64,000 nt of DNA from Phycisphaeraceae bacterium (lineage in GTDB: Bacteria; Planctomycetota; Phycisphaerae; Phycisphaerales; UBA1924). Of the stretch, positions 1 through 8,433 are shown one piece after another; positions within the stretch are counted from its first letter, which is position 1, and every line of letters starts with the position of its first letter. The position numbers and the translations under genes are program-made. The notes beneath the pieces were generated by a model that saw only the letters and a program-made list of their open reading frames with translations, had not been told where the DNA came from and searched no databases. The stretch lies in contig JACKHF010000001.1 of NCBI GenBank assembly GCA_020639155.1, positions 744,001 to 808,000 of the forward strand. The letters are read 5' to 3'.

Positions 1-422
1 ACGTGACGTTCCTGCATCGCTTCAAGGAGCGCTGCCTGCGTCTTGGGTGGCGTGCGGTTAATCTCATCGGCAAGCACAACATTCGCAAAGATGGGACCCC
101 GCACGAACTGCAGCGATCGCGAACCGGTCGTCTTATCCTCCTGGATCATCTCGGTCCCGGTGATGTCCGACGGCATCAGATCCGGAGTGAACTGGATGCG
201 CGCAAACGACATTGAGAGTGTGCGCGCGATCGTGGAGATCAGCAGCGTCTTTGCAAGCCCGGGCACGCCAACGAGCAGCCCGTGCGATCTGCACAGCATG
301 CACAGCAGGATCTGATCAACCACGTCGTTCTGCCCGACGATCACCTTGTGGATCTCAGCACGAAGCTGATCGAACGAGGCCTTTGCCTCGGTAAGCTGTT
401 GCATCGCGGACTGGTCGGTCAT
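1..422 (-). CDS. MoxR-family AAA+ ATPase (N-terminal part, cut by left window edge)
   Basis: The reading frame on the minus strand starts at an ATG at 422 and runs open to the window edge (140 codons), so the C-terminal half is missing. A Walker A-like motif GVPGLAKT lies near residue 55, and the stretch LADEINRTPPKTQAALLEAM near residue 120 is the Walker B and following region typical of MoxR ATPases. MoxR proteins are chaperone-like AAA+ ATPases that usually work with von Willebrand factor A and DUF58 proteins; those partners would lie to the left, outside the window. A strong Shine-Dalgarno (AAGGGGAG, 7 nt before the ATG) supports this start. Family assignment is secure; the substrate is unknown. 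Confidence 0.93.
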   Translation of the reverse strand, partial: MTDQSAMQQLTEAKASFDQLRAEIHKVIVGQNDVVDQILLCMLCRSHGLLVGVPGLAKTLLISTIARTLSMSFARIQFTPDLMPSDITGTEMIQEDKTTGSRSLQFVRGPIFANVVLADEINRTPPKTQAALLEAMQERH

Positions 423-625
423 CTGCAATCTCCCCTTGGTAAATACGCCAGCGTAGGGATCGGCATAATTGCAGGGATTCTCGCAATCACCAATCCCGAA
501 ACCCGCATGATCGCGGGAAATACAGGTGCCACACTGGTTCGGCTCCCCCTCTGTAGAAATATACGCTCAAGCCGGTGCGCAGATTCCGCGTGTCTTGAGA
601 TTCAACCAGTTGTGGCACAGTTCAC

Positions 626-631
626 TACACT
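626..631 (+). promoter_or_regulatory. -10 box of a probable leaderless transcript (DUF167 gene)
   Basis: TACACT lies 5 nt before the GTG at 637. There is no Shine-Dalgarno and the -35 is weak. The placement predicts transcription starting at or very near the start codon. Confidence 0.5.
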
Positions 632-636
632 GTCTG

Positions 637-948
637 GTGTCCCAGCCAGCCCACGCAATCATCGAGCCCGATCCGGATCATGCAGACGCGATCCGCATCC
701 GCGTCAAAGCAGTCCCGGGCGCAAAGCAGGATGCCATCGCGGGTATTCTTGGTGATCGATTGAAAGTTCGCGTCAGCGCAGCGCCCGAGGGCGGGAAAGC
801 AAACAAAGCGATCTGCGAACTGCTCGCGCGTGTGCTCAAATGCAAGCCGCGCGATGTCGAGATCATCTCTGGGCACACGAATCCCGAGAAGCTTGTGCGC
901 ATACAGCACGCAACACCTGCAGACGCAAGCCGTCTTCTCAAAGGCTAA
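637..948 (+). CDS. DUF167 (YggU-family) protein
   Basis: The product has 103 residues from GTG 637. The domain starts at about residue 17 (AIRIRVKAVPGAKQDAI) and contains the family hallmarks VSAAPEGGKAN and SGHTNPEKLVRI. DUF167 proteins are small conserved proteins of unknown function. The frame is open upstream to ATG 526, but those 37 extra residues look non-conserved, and a -10 box sits 5 nt before GTG 637, so the shorter form is preferred. The gene stands alone, divergent from moxR on its left and convergent with the small lipoprotein gene on its right. Confidence 0.85.
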   Translation: MSQPAHAIIEPDPDHADAIRIRVKAVPGAKQDAIAGILGDRLKVRVSAAPEGGKANKAICELLARVLKCKPRDVEIISGHTNPEKLVRIQHATPADASRLLKG

Positions 949-966
949 AGCAACGAAGCTGCTTGC

Positions 967-1149
967 TTACTTCTTGTCTTCATCGAAGATGGCATCGGAG
1001 GTCTCTTCCGCGCCGTGGCTGACACCTGAGCCGGCTGCCTGAAGATCCTTGCCCACACCCTTGACGGTGTTGCACGCGGAAAGAACACCAGCTGCAAGCA
1101 TGAGCAGCGCGGTCAGAGCCAGGGAACGATTGAGGGTGTTGCGTTTCAT
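967..1149 (-). CDS. entericidin-like small lipoprotein
   Basis: The 60-residue product has a basic N-terminus, a hydrophobic segment (residues 10-25) and a lipobox ending at the cysteine of LSAC, followed by NTVKGVGKDLQAAGSGVSH, the typical EcnA/EcnB entericidin pattern. It is therefore predicted to be exported and lipidated. In enterobacteria the family is a toxin-antidote lipoprotein pair linked to stress, but elsewhere its role is largely unknown, and only one member is seen here. ATG 1149 has a GGAG about 8 nt upstream; an earlier in-frame start at 1164 adds only METQH and is less likely. The acidic tail (DAIFDEDKK) is unusual for entericidins. Confidence 0.8.
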   Translation of the reverse strand: MKRNTLNRSLALTALLMLAAGVLSACNTVKGVGKDLQAAGSGVSHGAEETSDAIFDEDKK

Positions 1150-1226
1150 GTGTTGAGTCTCCAAAGGGTTGTGGTGAGATTGTATTATCTGACGACCAGC
1201 AAGGGTGCTATAGCCAGTAGAGCGTC

Positions 1227-1255
1227 TTGACAGTCTTGTTTGTTTGTATTATGAT
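1227..1255 (+). promoter_or_regulatory. sigma70-type promoter of the radical SAM gene (probable leaderless mRNA)
   Basis: A perfect TTGACA (1227-1232) is followed by a 17-nt spacer and TATGAT (1250-1255). Only 5 nt (CGGGT) separate the -10 from ATG 1261, so the expected start of transcription falls on the start codon itself. This is the best-matching promoter in the window. Confidence 0.8.
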
Positions 1256-1260
1256 CGGGT

Positions 1261-2427
1261 ATGTCAAAGCCCAGATCGGCAACTCCCACCAATCAGCCCG
1301 ATGCTGACCATGCTTACGCCGACGCAATCACCGGCGGTCTAGCCCGCGGGCGTGGATCCCAGATCAATCCCGGAAACCGGTTCGACGGGATCAGGCTGCA
1401 TGTGCTCGGCGAGTTTCTCGACGAGGAGATCAACGAGGCTGACGGCACCTCCACACAGCACAAGACAAAGGTGATTGCTGACGCGACGCGCACCATCATC
1501 AACCGCGTCGATGCGCCGGACATTCCGTTCATGTGGACGATCAACCCGTACCGCGGGTGCGAACACGGTTGTACGTACTGCTACGCGCGCCCGACGCACG
1601 AGAATCTTGGGATGTCGTGCGGGCTCGACTTTGAGACAAAGATCGTCGCAAAGTTCGATGCGCCGGATCTTTTGCGCAAGGAGCTGGCAAAGTCTACATG
1701 GGCGTGCCAGCCGATTGTGATGTCGGGCGTGACTGATGCATACCAGCCGATCGAGCGCAAGCTGCGCATCACGCGCGGGATTCTCGAGGTGCTGACCGAG
1801 TGCAAGCATCCTATCTCGATCATTACGAAGAATGCCCTGATCCAGCGTGATATCGATCTGCTCTCGCAGCTTGCGAAGATCAATGCGACGCGCGTTGCCA
1901 TCAGCCTCACATCACTCGATCCGCATCTGACAATGAAGATGGAGCCGCGCACCGCGAGCCCGAAGAAACGTCTCGAAACCATCCGCGCATTGTCTGATGC
2001 GGGCGTGCCGGTCATCGTCATGACAGCGCCGATGATCCCCGCGATCAACGATCGCGAGCTTCCCTCACTTCTCGAAGCAGCTGCCGACGCTGGTGCCGTC
2101 GGCGCGGGATACACGCTCGTGCGCCTTCCCTGGCAGGTCGAAGCGATCTTCGTCGACTGGCTGAAACGCGAGTTTCCCGATCGCGCAAGGCATGTGGAGA
2201 GCCTGCTGAGACAATCCCGCAATGGCAATGTTGTGAGCTCAAACAAAGGCCCGAACAAGGGCGCACGCATGGGCGGCGAGGGCGCGTTCGCGCAGATCAT
2301 CCGTGACACGTTCAAACGGTTCCAGACAAAGTACGGGCTCGACCAAACCCTCCCAAAGCTGAACACCAGCGCGTTCGAGCGTCCGTTCTATTCAGGCTCG
2401 AAACATCAACTCGGGTTGTTCGGCTGA
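1261..2427 (+). CDS. PA0069-family radical SAM protein (SplB-like)
   Basis: The 388-residue product carries the radical SAM cluster motif CEHGCTYCYARPTHE (C-x3-C-x2-C) near residue 100, preceded by MWTINPYRGC. That is the signature of the PA0069/Rv2578c group, related to spore photoproduct lyase in COG1533. The protein should bind a [4Fe-4S] cluster and cleave S-adenosylmethionine, but the reaction of this group is not established. Length and the C-terminal SAFERPFYSGSKHQLGLFG block fit the family. The gene is monocistronic and its 3' end overlaps the convergent SRPBCC gene by 22 nt. Confidence 0.93.
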   Translation: MSKPRSATPTNQPDADHAYADAITGGLARGRGSQINPGNRFDGIRLHVLGEFLDEEINEADGTSTQHKTKVIADATRTIINRVDAPDIPFMWTINPYRGCEHGCTYCYARPTHENLGMSCGLDFETKIVAKFDAPDLLRKELAKSTWACQPIVMSGVTDAYQPIERKLRITRGILEVLTECKHPISIITKNALIQRDIDLLSQLAKINATRVAISLTSLDPHLTMKMEPRTASPKKRLETIRALSDAGVPVIVMTAPMIPAINDRELPSLLEAAADAGAVGAGYTLVRLPWQVEAIFVDWLKREFPDRARHVESLLRQSRNGNVVSSNKGPNKGARMGGEGAFAQIIRDTFKRFQTKYGLDQTLPKLNTSAFERPFYSGSKHQLGLFG

Positions 2428-2915
2428 GGCGAAAGCAGACCAAAGAGCTCGATCATCTTTCTGTGTCTGTATGTGAAGATGGTCATCAGATCACGTTTGA
2501 CAACAAGCGAGTGCACCAATGCACCACCAAGCACGCCATAATGCACAACATCGCGTGCAATGGTGCCGCCATCGGTTGGCTCAAACACATGCTCGTGATG
2601 CCACCATCTGTACGGGCCTCGCTTCTGTTCATCAACAAACCGGTGCGGCGGGTTCCACACGCTGATCTCGCTGGTCCATCTGACCGGCATCCCTTTCACT
2701 CGCAGTCTGTACTCAATCAGCAACTCTTCTGCCATCTCGATGGGTTCGGGCGTGAGAATCCTGAACGGCAGACTCGGCGGCGTGAGTTCGTTGAGATTGT
2801 GTGCACGTGAGAAAAACGGGAAGACCTCGTCGAGTGGTGCTGAGAGCGACACCTCCGAGGCGAGTCGCCAGCCTCGCTTGCCCTTCCAAACGTCTGATTC
2901 GATGGTGATGCTCAT
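2406..2915 (-). CDS. SRPBCC-family (polyketide cyclase/dehydrase-like) protein
   Basis: The 169-residue product has the START/SRPBCC pattern: an N-terminal strand (ASEVSLSAPLDEVFPFFSRA), then LTPPSLPFRIL, a middle sheet (EISVWNPPHRFVDEQKRGPY) and a long C-terminal helix (VVKRDLMTIFTYRHRKMIEL). Close relatives are stand-alone proteins or domains next to TIGR01777 epimerases; they bind small hydrophobic ligands and no activity can be assigned. The frame is open upstream to 3137, but that part is low-complexity and antisense to the permease gene, so ATG 2915 was chosen. It is convergent with the radical SAM gene (22-nt overlap) and divergent from the ABC permease. Confidence 0.8.
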   Translation of the reverse strand: MSITIESDVWKGKRGWRLASEVSLSAPLDEVFPFFSRAHNLNELTPPSLPFRILTPEPIEMAEELLIEYRLRVKGMPVRWTSEISVWNPPHRFVDEQKRGPYRWWHHEHVFEPTDGGTIARDVVHYGVLGGALVHSLVVKRDLMTIFTYRHRKMIELFGLLSPQPNNPS

Positions 2916-2999
2916 GGATGGATGTTTCGTTCTGCTCGATTGTTCAGATTCGGCATCATCAGACGAGTTGGATGCCGAACTCCAGGGCTCATCGTGGTG

Positions 3000-3005
3000 T
3001 ATTAT
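3000..3005 (+). promoter_or_regulatory. -10 box of ABC permease gene
   Basis: TATTAT lies 8 nt before ATG 3014, with no Shine-Dalgarno between them. Confidence 0.45.
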
Positions 3006-3013
3006 CCCGGTCC

Positions 3014-4870
3014 ATGCCTCCATTTCTGATGAAACTGCTCCGGCTGGGGCCGACCAACCCCATTGCTGTGCGCCTGGTCCAGAACGGCTCGCGCCGACAG
3101 CGGCATTTTTACATCCGAGCGGGGTATCTGGCAGCACTGATCATTGCGATGCTGTGGCTGATGCTGATCGCCGGTGGGCAGGGTGCGTTGTCCTACGGCG
3201 TGCTGGCACGTGAAGGCGCTCGCGCATTCGAGCTTGTTGCCTACCTCCAAATCTTCCTGATCTGTGTGCTCGCACCGGTATTCATGGCTGGTGCGATCGC
3301 TCAGGAAGCGGACGCCAACACGTGGGACATCCTGCTGACAACCCCCATGACACGATCCGAGATCGTTCTGGGCAACCTGTTCGGCAGATTGTTCTTCATC
3401 ATCGCGCTGCTCGCCTCATCGCTTCCGCTCTTTGCACTGACACAGTACTTCGGCGGCGTGCCAGGCAAATCGATTCTTACGAGCTACATGATCTCGGGAT
3501 GTGCTGCGCTGCTGGTTGGCGCCATTGCAATTGCGCTCTCCGTTTCTCGGCTCGCTGGCAGACGAGCCGTGTTCATCTTCTATATCGCGGTCGTCAGCTA
3601 CATGGCCGTCACTGCGGGGGTTGATGCATTTCTTCGATCGACAGGCCAGTGTGTAACTGTCGGCGCAACAAAGGGTGTGACGTGGGTGACCGCGATCAAT
3701 CCGTTCATGACCGTGTACGCACTATTGAACCCAAGCGCATACCCATCGGCAGAACCCGGCACATTTTCGGGCATAAAAGCAATATTCTTCGAGCGTCCTG
3801 TTGCTGCATGGTGTTGGGGAAGCGCACTCTTAAGCATGGTGCTCATGTTCGCGTCAACACTCACGGTTCGTTCCGGAGGACTCAACAATATTGTTGAAGG
3901 GCGCGGCATTACAAACACGCTACGGAAATGGTTCAAACTCGGTGCAGCGGGATCGGAGCATCGTCCACCAAAGACGGTCGGGCACAACCCAATAGCATGG
4001 CGCGAGGCGTCATCACGCAACGCGACACTCGGACGCATTGTTGCGCGATGGTCGTTTATCGCGCTTGGACTCCTGCTCGGCATCTTTATTGTCGTCATGT
4101 TCCACGTGGGCAACATGACAGTGCAGACCTACCACCTCGTGCTGATGACAGTCGTCGGTGCAGAGCTTGGGACGATCTCGCTTGTCGCGATGAACATGGC
4201 AGCAACCGCTGTCTCACGTGAGCGAGAGGATGGCACACTCGATCTGATTCTCACAACTCCGATCACGCCCAAGATGTATCTCAATGGCAAGCTCAAGGGG
4301 CTTGTCGCGTATGTCATCCCGATGATCGCTGTTCCCGTAATAACACTCACTATTGCAGGATTGCACGCACTCCTGACCGGCGAAACAGCAAAGGTCACAC
4401 TCACGGGCAGCGGATCCATCGATGCGCCGGTGGTTCTGCCCGAAGCTGGGCTCGTCGCGTTGATCGGATTTGTGCCGTTCATCGCGTTCTGTGTCATGGT
4501 TGGACTGCACTGGTCGCTCAAGTCGAAGGGAACGCTTGGTTCGGTTATTGCAACCGTTGGTGTTGTCTCTGTGGTGGTCGGTGTTGTCGGATTGTGCGGA
4601 TGGAACGCAAGTTCCGACATTGCTCTGGTTGGTCCATTTCTCGGCGCTTTCTCCCCCGCTGCAACCGTGTATGCGCTCATCGAACCTGTTGATGCAATGC
4701 GGGAATCTGTCTCAACGACAAGCAGCGATCCGTTGATGACCGCGCGGCTTGCGTTGCTTGCAGGCTCCGCTGCTGCTGCTGCGATTTACGCTGGCGTGAT
4801 CTTCTCTATGCTCGCAACGCTTGTACGCACATTCGACGTCACCGTGCGCAAGCTCGCGGGTATCAAATAA
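3014..4870 (+). CDS. ABC-2-type transporter permease (two fused halves)
   Basis: The 618-residue integral membrane protein has two ABC-2 halves. Each starts with a hydrophobic helix and then the permease signature region: QEADANTWDILLTTPMTRSEI near residue 100 and SREREDGTLDLILTTPITPK near residue 405. These lie after the second helix of each half, as in ABC-2 permeases of the NatB/GldF type. About 12 membrane helices are visible. The partner ATPase is not adjacent. The start at 3014 (MPPFLMKLLRLGPTNPIAV) is favoured by a TATTAT box just upstream; the extra 32 residues from 2918 look non-coding. Substrate unknown. Confidence 0.88.
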   Translation: MPPFLMKLLRLGPTNPIAVRLVQNGSRRQRHFYIRAGYLAALIIAMLWLMLIAGGQGALSYGVLAREGARAFELVAYLQIFLICVLAPVFMAGAIAQEADANTWDILLTTPMTRSEIVLGNLFGRLFFIIALLASSLPLFALTQYFGGVPGKSILTSYMISGCAALLVGAIAIALSVSRLAGRRAVFIFYIAVVSYMAVTAGVDAFLRSTGQCVTVGATKGVTWVTAINPFMTVYALLNPSAYPSAEPGTFSGIKAIFFERPVAAWCWGSALLSMVLMFASTLTVRSGGLNNIVEGRGITNTLRKWFKLGAAGSEHRPPKTVGHNPIAWREASSRNATLGRIVARWSFIALGLLLGIFIVVMFHVGNMTVQTYHLVLMTVVGAELGTISLVAMNMAATAVSREREDGTLDLILTTPITPKMYLNGKLKGLVAYVIPMIAVPVITLTIAGLHALLTGETAKVTLTGSGSIDAPVVLPEAGLVALIGFVPFIAFCVMVGLHWSLKSKGTLGSVIATVGVVSVVVGVVGLCGWNASSDIALVGPFLGAFSPAATVYALIEPVDAMRESVSTTSSDPLMTARLALLAGSAAAAAIYAGVIFSMLATLVRTFDVTVRKLAGIK

Positions 4871-4876
4871 CTCGTC

Positions 4877-6313
4877 TCACGGACAGCCCGCTGCGTACGC
4901 ATTCCCGAAGCAGATGTAGTCGAAGATGTTGAGATCACCACTTGCGTCGCAATCGGCGTACGGCTCCTGCAGCGCATACGCGTTCCCGAAACAGATGTAA
5001 TCAAAGACTGTCAGATTACCGCTCGCATCGCAATCCGGGTAGCAGACAGTGTCACAGTTGAGATGAAAGACATATGCCGACCCCGAAAAAAGCCCGTTGT
5101 CACTGTCGGCTGGTGAGCCAACGACAGCAGTATCTCCGGACATCGCAACCCATGAACCAAACGTGTCCTGTGCAGCGCCGTCCAACGGAAACAGCTCCGA
5201 TTGCTCGATCCAAGCGGTCCCATCGAACCTGAACAGATATGCTGCGCCAGCTTCAGTGCCATGCGAGTCGTCGCCGGGCGCACCAATCAGCGCACGGTCA
5301 CCAGAGAGTACCACGGGGCGTCCAAATCCGTCGGTCGCAGCTCCGTCCGAGGCAAGCAGCTTTGTCTGCTCCTGCCAGTGTGTCCCATCGAAGTTGAAGA
5401 CATAGACTGAACCGGATTGTTCGCCATTGTCATCATCGTTCGGCGCACCGATCATTGCAACATCGCCGGATATTGCAACCAGCCTACCGAACAGATCACT
5501 GGCCGACCTGTCCGACGCGACCAGTTTGGTCTGCTCCATCCATTGCGTGCTGTCGTATGTGAAGATGTACGCGGCTCCCGTATCTATCTGACCAACATCG
5601 TCAAGTGGCGACCCCACCACAACCGCATCGGCTGCGATCGTCACAGCTCTTCCGAATCTGTCGTTCGATGAACCATCGGATGCGAGCAGCTTCTGTTCTT
5701 CCACCCACTGCGTGCCATCGTACACGAACACATACGCGGAACCTGCATCAATGCCATTGTCGTCGTCACTCCATGCACCAATGACAACGCGGGTACCTGA
5801 CATCGCAATGGCAAATCCGAATCCATCGCCCGCCTGTCCGTCAGACGCGAGCAGCTTCTGTTGCTGAACCCAGTTCGTGCCATCGAAGCGATACGCGTAC
5901 GCAGCGCCAGCATCGATACCGTTCTCATCTTCAAATGGCGCGCCGACAACAACCACATCCCCCTCTATCGCGACCGATGTCCCGAACTGATCGCCAGCAG
6001 CACCATCGGATGCGAGCAGTTCCATCTCCTGCAACCACTCCGATCCATTGAACCGGTACACGTACGCAGCACCCGAAACTGCACCGTTCTCACCGTGGCC
6101 GTACGCACCAGCCACAACAACGTCTCCCGATATCGCAACCGAGATACCCAACAGATCGGTCGCCTGACCGTCATCCGCAAGCAGTTTCGCTGCCTCCATC
6201 GGACTGCACATCTGCGCGTGTACCCGAGACAAATACGGGAGCAACATCGCACACAAGGCAAAGCCAAGCAGCACGCACTGTTTTCCATCCCACTGGTGAC
6301 GTGCATACTGCAT
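4877..6313 (-). CDS. secreted FG-GAP repeat protein with GC-type dockerin tail
   Basis: The 478-residue product has a signal peptide (hydrophobic segment CVLLGFALCAMLLPYLS, cleavage near VHA-QM). Seven repeats of about 54 residues follow, each starting LLASDG-x4-D-x-FG and containing VVVGAP...D.NG...GAAYVYRFDGT.W, the FG-GAP_2 type found in beta-propeller-like extracellular proteins. The C-terminus holds two copies of DCDASGxLxxFDYICFGNAYA, the GC-type dockerin seen in Phycisphaerales, which probably anchors or sorts the protein at the cell surface. It converges on the ABC permease gene (6 nt apart) and diverges from cysS. The start at 6313 has only a weak, distant GAGG. Confidence 0.92.
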   Translation of the reverse strand: MQYARHQWDGKQCVLLGFALCAMLLPYLSRVHAQMCSPMEAAKLLADDGQATDLLGISVAISGDVVVAGAYGHGENGAVSGAAYVYRFNGSEWLQEMELLASDGAAGDQFGTSVAIEGDVVVVGAPFEDENGIDAGAAYAYRFDGTNWVQQQKLLASDGQAGDGFGFAIAMSGTRVVIGAWSDDDNGIDAGSAYVFVYDGTQWVEEQKLLASDGSSNDRFGRAVTIAADAVVVGSPLDDVGQIDTGAAYIFTYDSTQWMEQTKLVASDRSASDLFGRLVAISGDVAMIGAPNDDDNGEQSGSVYVFNFDGTHWQEQTKLLASDGAATDGFGRPVVLSGDRALIGAPGDDSHGTEAGAAYLFRFDGTAWIEQSELFPLDGAAQDTFGSWVAMSGDTAVVGSPADSDNGLFSGSAYVFHLNCDTVCYPDCDASGNLTVFDYICFGNAYALQEPYADCDASGDLNIFDYICFGNAYAAGCP

Positions 6314-6547
6314 GGTGCTTCATTCGCCTCGCTGATGCTTCAAAGATGCCTGGAACATACCGACGAGGTAAAATATATCCTCGTCTCGCTCGCATCTGCT
6401 CCTGATGCAGCATACCTGAGAACCGCCACGATTGCACGAAAAAAACACCGATCCGCCCCACTGAATCTGCGGCGATGGTTCGTGGCTTATTGCCCCTGAC
6501 CAGCACATTGCGAGCACACCAGCATTTCCATGTGTTCGAATGCCCAA

Positions 6548-6553
6548 TACGAT
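6548..6553 (+). promoter_or_regulatory. -10 box of cysS
   Basis: TACGAT lies 7 nt before ATG 6561, with TTTCCA 17 nt further upstream (6525-6530) as a possible weak -35. It supports 6561 rather than 6540 as the cysS start. Confidence 0.45.
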
Positions 6554-6560
6554 CCCCACA

Positions 6561-8195
6561 ATGCCACTGCAGATCCATAACACACTGACCAACGCACTTG
6601 AGCCTTTTGTTCCAGCAGATCCAGATCGGATCACGTTCTATTCGTGCGGCCCGACCGTCTATGACGACGTACATATCGGGAATCTTCGCGCATTCCTGAT
6701 GGCTGACCTTGTCAGACGATGGATTGAAAGCCCTCTCTGCACAATTGCAGTTGCCGACGGCTCATTGCACCGGGCCAAACGCACTGTTGTGCAGGTGATG
6801 AACATCACCGATGTCGGACACATGACCGATGACTCCTCCGCAGACGGCGCAGGCCAGGACAAGATGGCAGCTGCGGGAGAACGCATCGCTCATGCACAGC
6901 TCGAAGCAAAGAAAGCGGGCACCGCGCATACAGCAGCAAACGTCGATCCGAACAATCCAGCGTCGATCGCAGCGTTCTATACCAACAGATTCATCGAGGA
7001 CGCAACAAAGCTTGGCGTGCGTGTGGTGCTCGACGCGCAGAAAGATCCCACGCTGCTCCCGCGCGCAACAGACCACGTCAATCTGATGATCAGCACAATC
7101 GAGCGATTGATCGAACGCGGTCACGCGTATGTTGTTGGTGAGTCCAGCGCACAGATCGTGTACTTTGACGTTCACTCGTTTGCCCAGTATGGCAGGCTCA
7201 GCGGCAACACCATCGACCGACTCCGCGAGGGCGCAGGCGAGCGCATCTCGACGGAAAACCAGTCGCAGAAAAAACACCCGTCTGACTTTCTCCTCTGGAA
7301 ATCCGATTCCACGCACGTCATGAAGTGGGCTTCTCCGTGGGGCAGCGGGTATCCCGGGTGGCACATCGAGTGCTCCGCAATGGCGGTCAATCGTCTTGCA
7401 CCTGCACTGTTCGATCACACACTGACCGATGCCGATACACCAATCATTGATATTCACTCCGGCGGTGAGGACAACATCTTCCCGCATCACGAGTGTGAGA
7501 TCGCCCAGTCCTGCTGCGCGTTCAATGCCCCAGATGCGAGCGGCGCACATACTGGCTCATTCGCAAGGCTCTGGCTGCACTGCAGGTTCCTGCTCGTCGA
7601 AGGCGAGAAGATGTCCAAAAGCAAGGGTAACTTCTACACAGCGCGCGATCTGTTTGCGAAGGGTATCGAACCAGGCGCGTTGCGTCTCGAGCTCATCCGC
7701 GTGCACTACCGATCCAACGCGAACTTCTCTGAGCAGGGGCTCAAGGACACCGCGCGCATGGTGGCTCGATGGAAGCGCGTCATCGAACAAGGTGACGCAT
7801 CAAATGAATCAGGCTCACCACCCGAGACCATGCTGCGAGAGTTTGCTGACGCGATGGATGATGATCTGAACATCGCTCGCGCTATCGCTGCGGTGAACAC
7901 GTACGTCGGTGAGATGAAGCACCCAACCAAAGCCGATGCCGACGCGATGCGCCAGATCGATGAGGTGCTCGGCGTGATGCAACTCGACACCGCGAAGGCG
8001 CAGGAAACAGAAATTGGCGTGTTCCTTGGTGGACTCGACGCAGACCAGCGCGTCATCGACAAGCTCATTGAGCGACGCGACGCAAAGAAGGCGAAGGACT
8101 TCGGGCGTGCCGACGCAATCCGCGACGAACTCGCGCAGATGGGATACGCCATCAAGGATGTCGCGGGCGGCAAGGTCGAAGTGTCGCGGGCCTGA
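6561..8195 (+). CDS. cysS: cysteinyl-tRNA synthetase
   Basis: The 544-residue class I synthetase charges tRNA-Cys. The N-terminus MPLQIHNTLT and zinc-ligand Cys29 (FYSCGPTVYD) match CysRS. The nucleotide-binding motif is HIGN (38-41) in place of HIGH, a known variant, and KMSKS is at 350-354. Other zinc ligands are in GWHIECSAMAV and FPHHECEIAQS. The region between the first and second blocks (about residues 55-150) is longer than in E. coli. A longer start at ATG 6540 is possible, but family N-termini and the -10 box favour 6561. The gene is monocistronic. Confidence 0.97.
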   Translation: MPLQIHNTLTNALEPFVPADPDRITFYSCGPTVYDDVHIGNLRAFLMADLVRRWIESPLCTIAVADGSLHRAKRTVVQVMNITDVGHMTDDSSADGAGQDKMAAAGERIAHAQLEAKKAGTAHTAANVDPNNPASIAAFYTNRFIEDATKLGVRVVLDAQKDPTLLPRATDHVNLMISTIERLIERGHAYVVGESSAQIVYFDVHSFAQYGRLSGNTIDRLREGAGERISTENQSQKKHPSDFLLWKSDSTHVMKWASPWGSGYPGWHIECSAMAVNRLAPALFDHTLTDADTPIIDIHSGGEDNIFPHHECEIAQSCCAFNAPDASGAHTGSFARLWLHCRFLLVEGEKMSKSKGNFYTARDLFAKGIEPGALRLELIRVHYRSNANFSEQGLKDTARMVARWKRVIEQGDASNESGSPPETMLREFADAMDDDLNIARAIAAVNTYVGEMKHPTKADADAMRQIDEVLGVMQLDTAKAQETEIGVFLGGLDADQRVIDKLIERRDAKKAKDFGRADAIRDELAQMGYAIKDVAGGKVEVSRA

Positions 8196-8433
8196 CGAAC
8201 CGAACCGTCAGAATCGCGTAGAAACAGCGTGCTGCTGCTGGTTGCATCCAATGCCTGACCAATAATCTCTTAGATATTGGTGTCCTATCCATCTCCAATG
8301 GATACATGCAACTGCCAAGCCGATAGGACGACGGCACGAATCGCAAGCAACGAGGTTCATTCTGATCGAGAAAACAACGCCAATCACGCAGGGCGAACCG
8401 CTTGAACCTCGCGGCTCACTCGCTCGCGCACTG

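Noticed and set aside
4877..6313. Regularly spaced DNA repeats (about 160 nt period) suggestive of an array
   Set aside because: They encode the seven FG-GAP repeats of one protein and vary in sequence, unlike CRISPR or satellite repeats.
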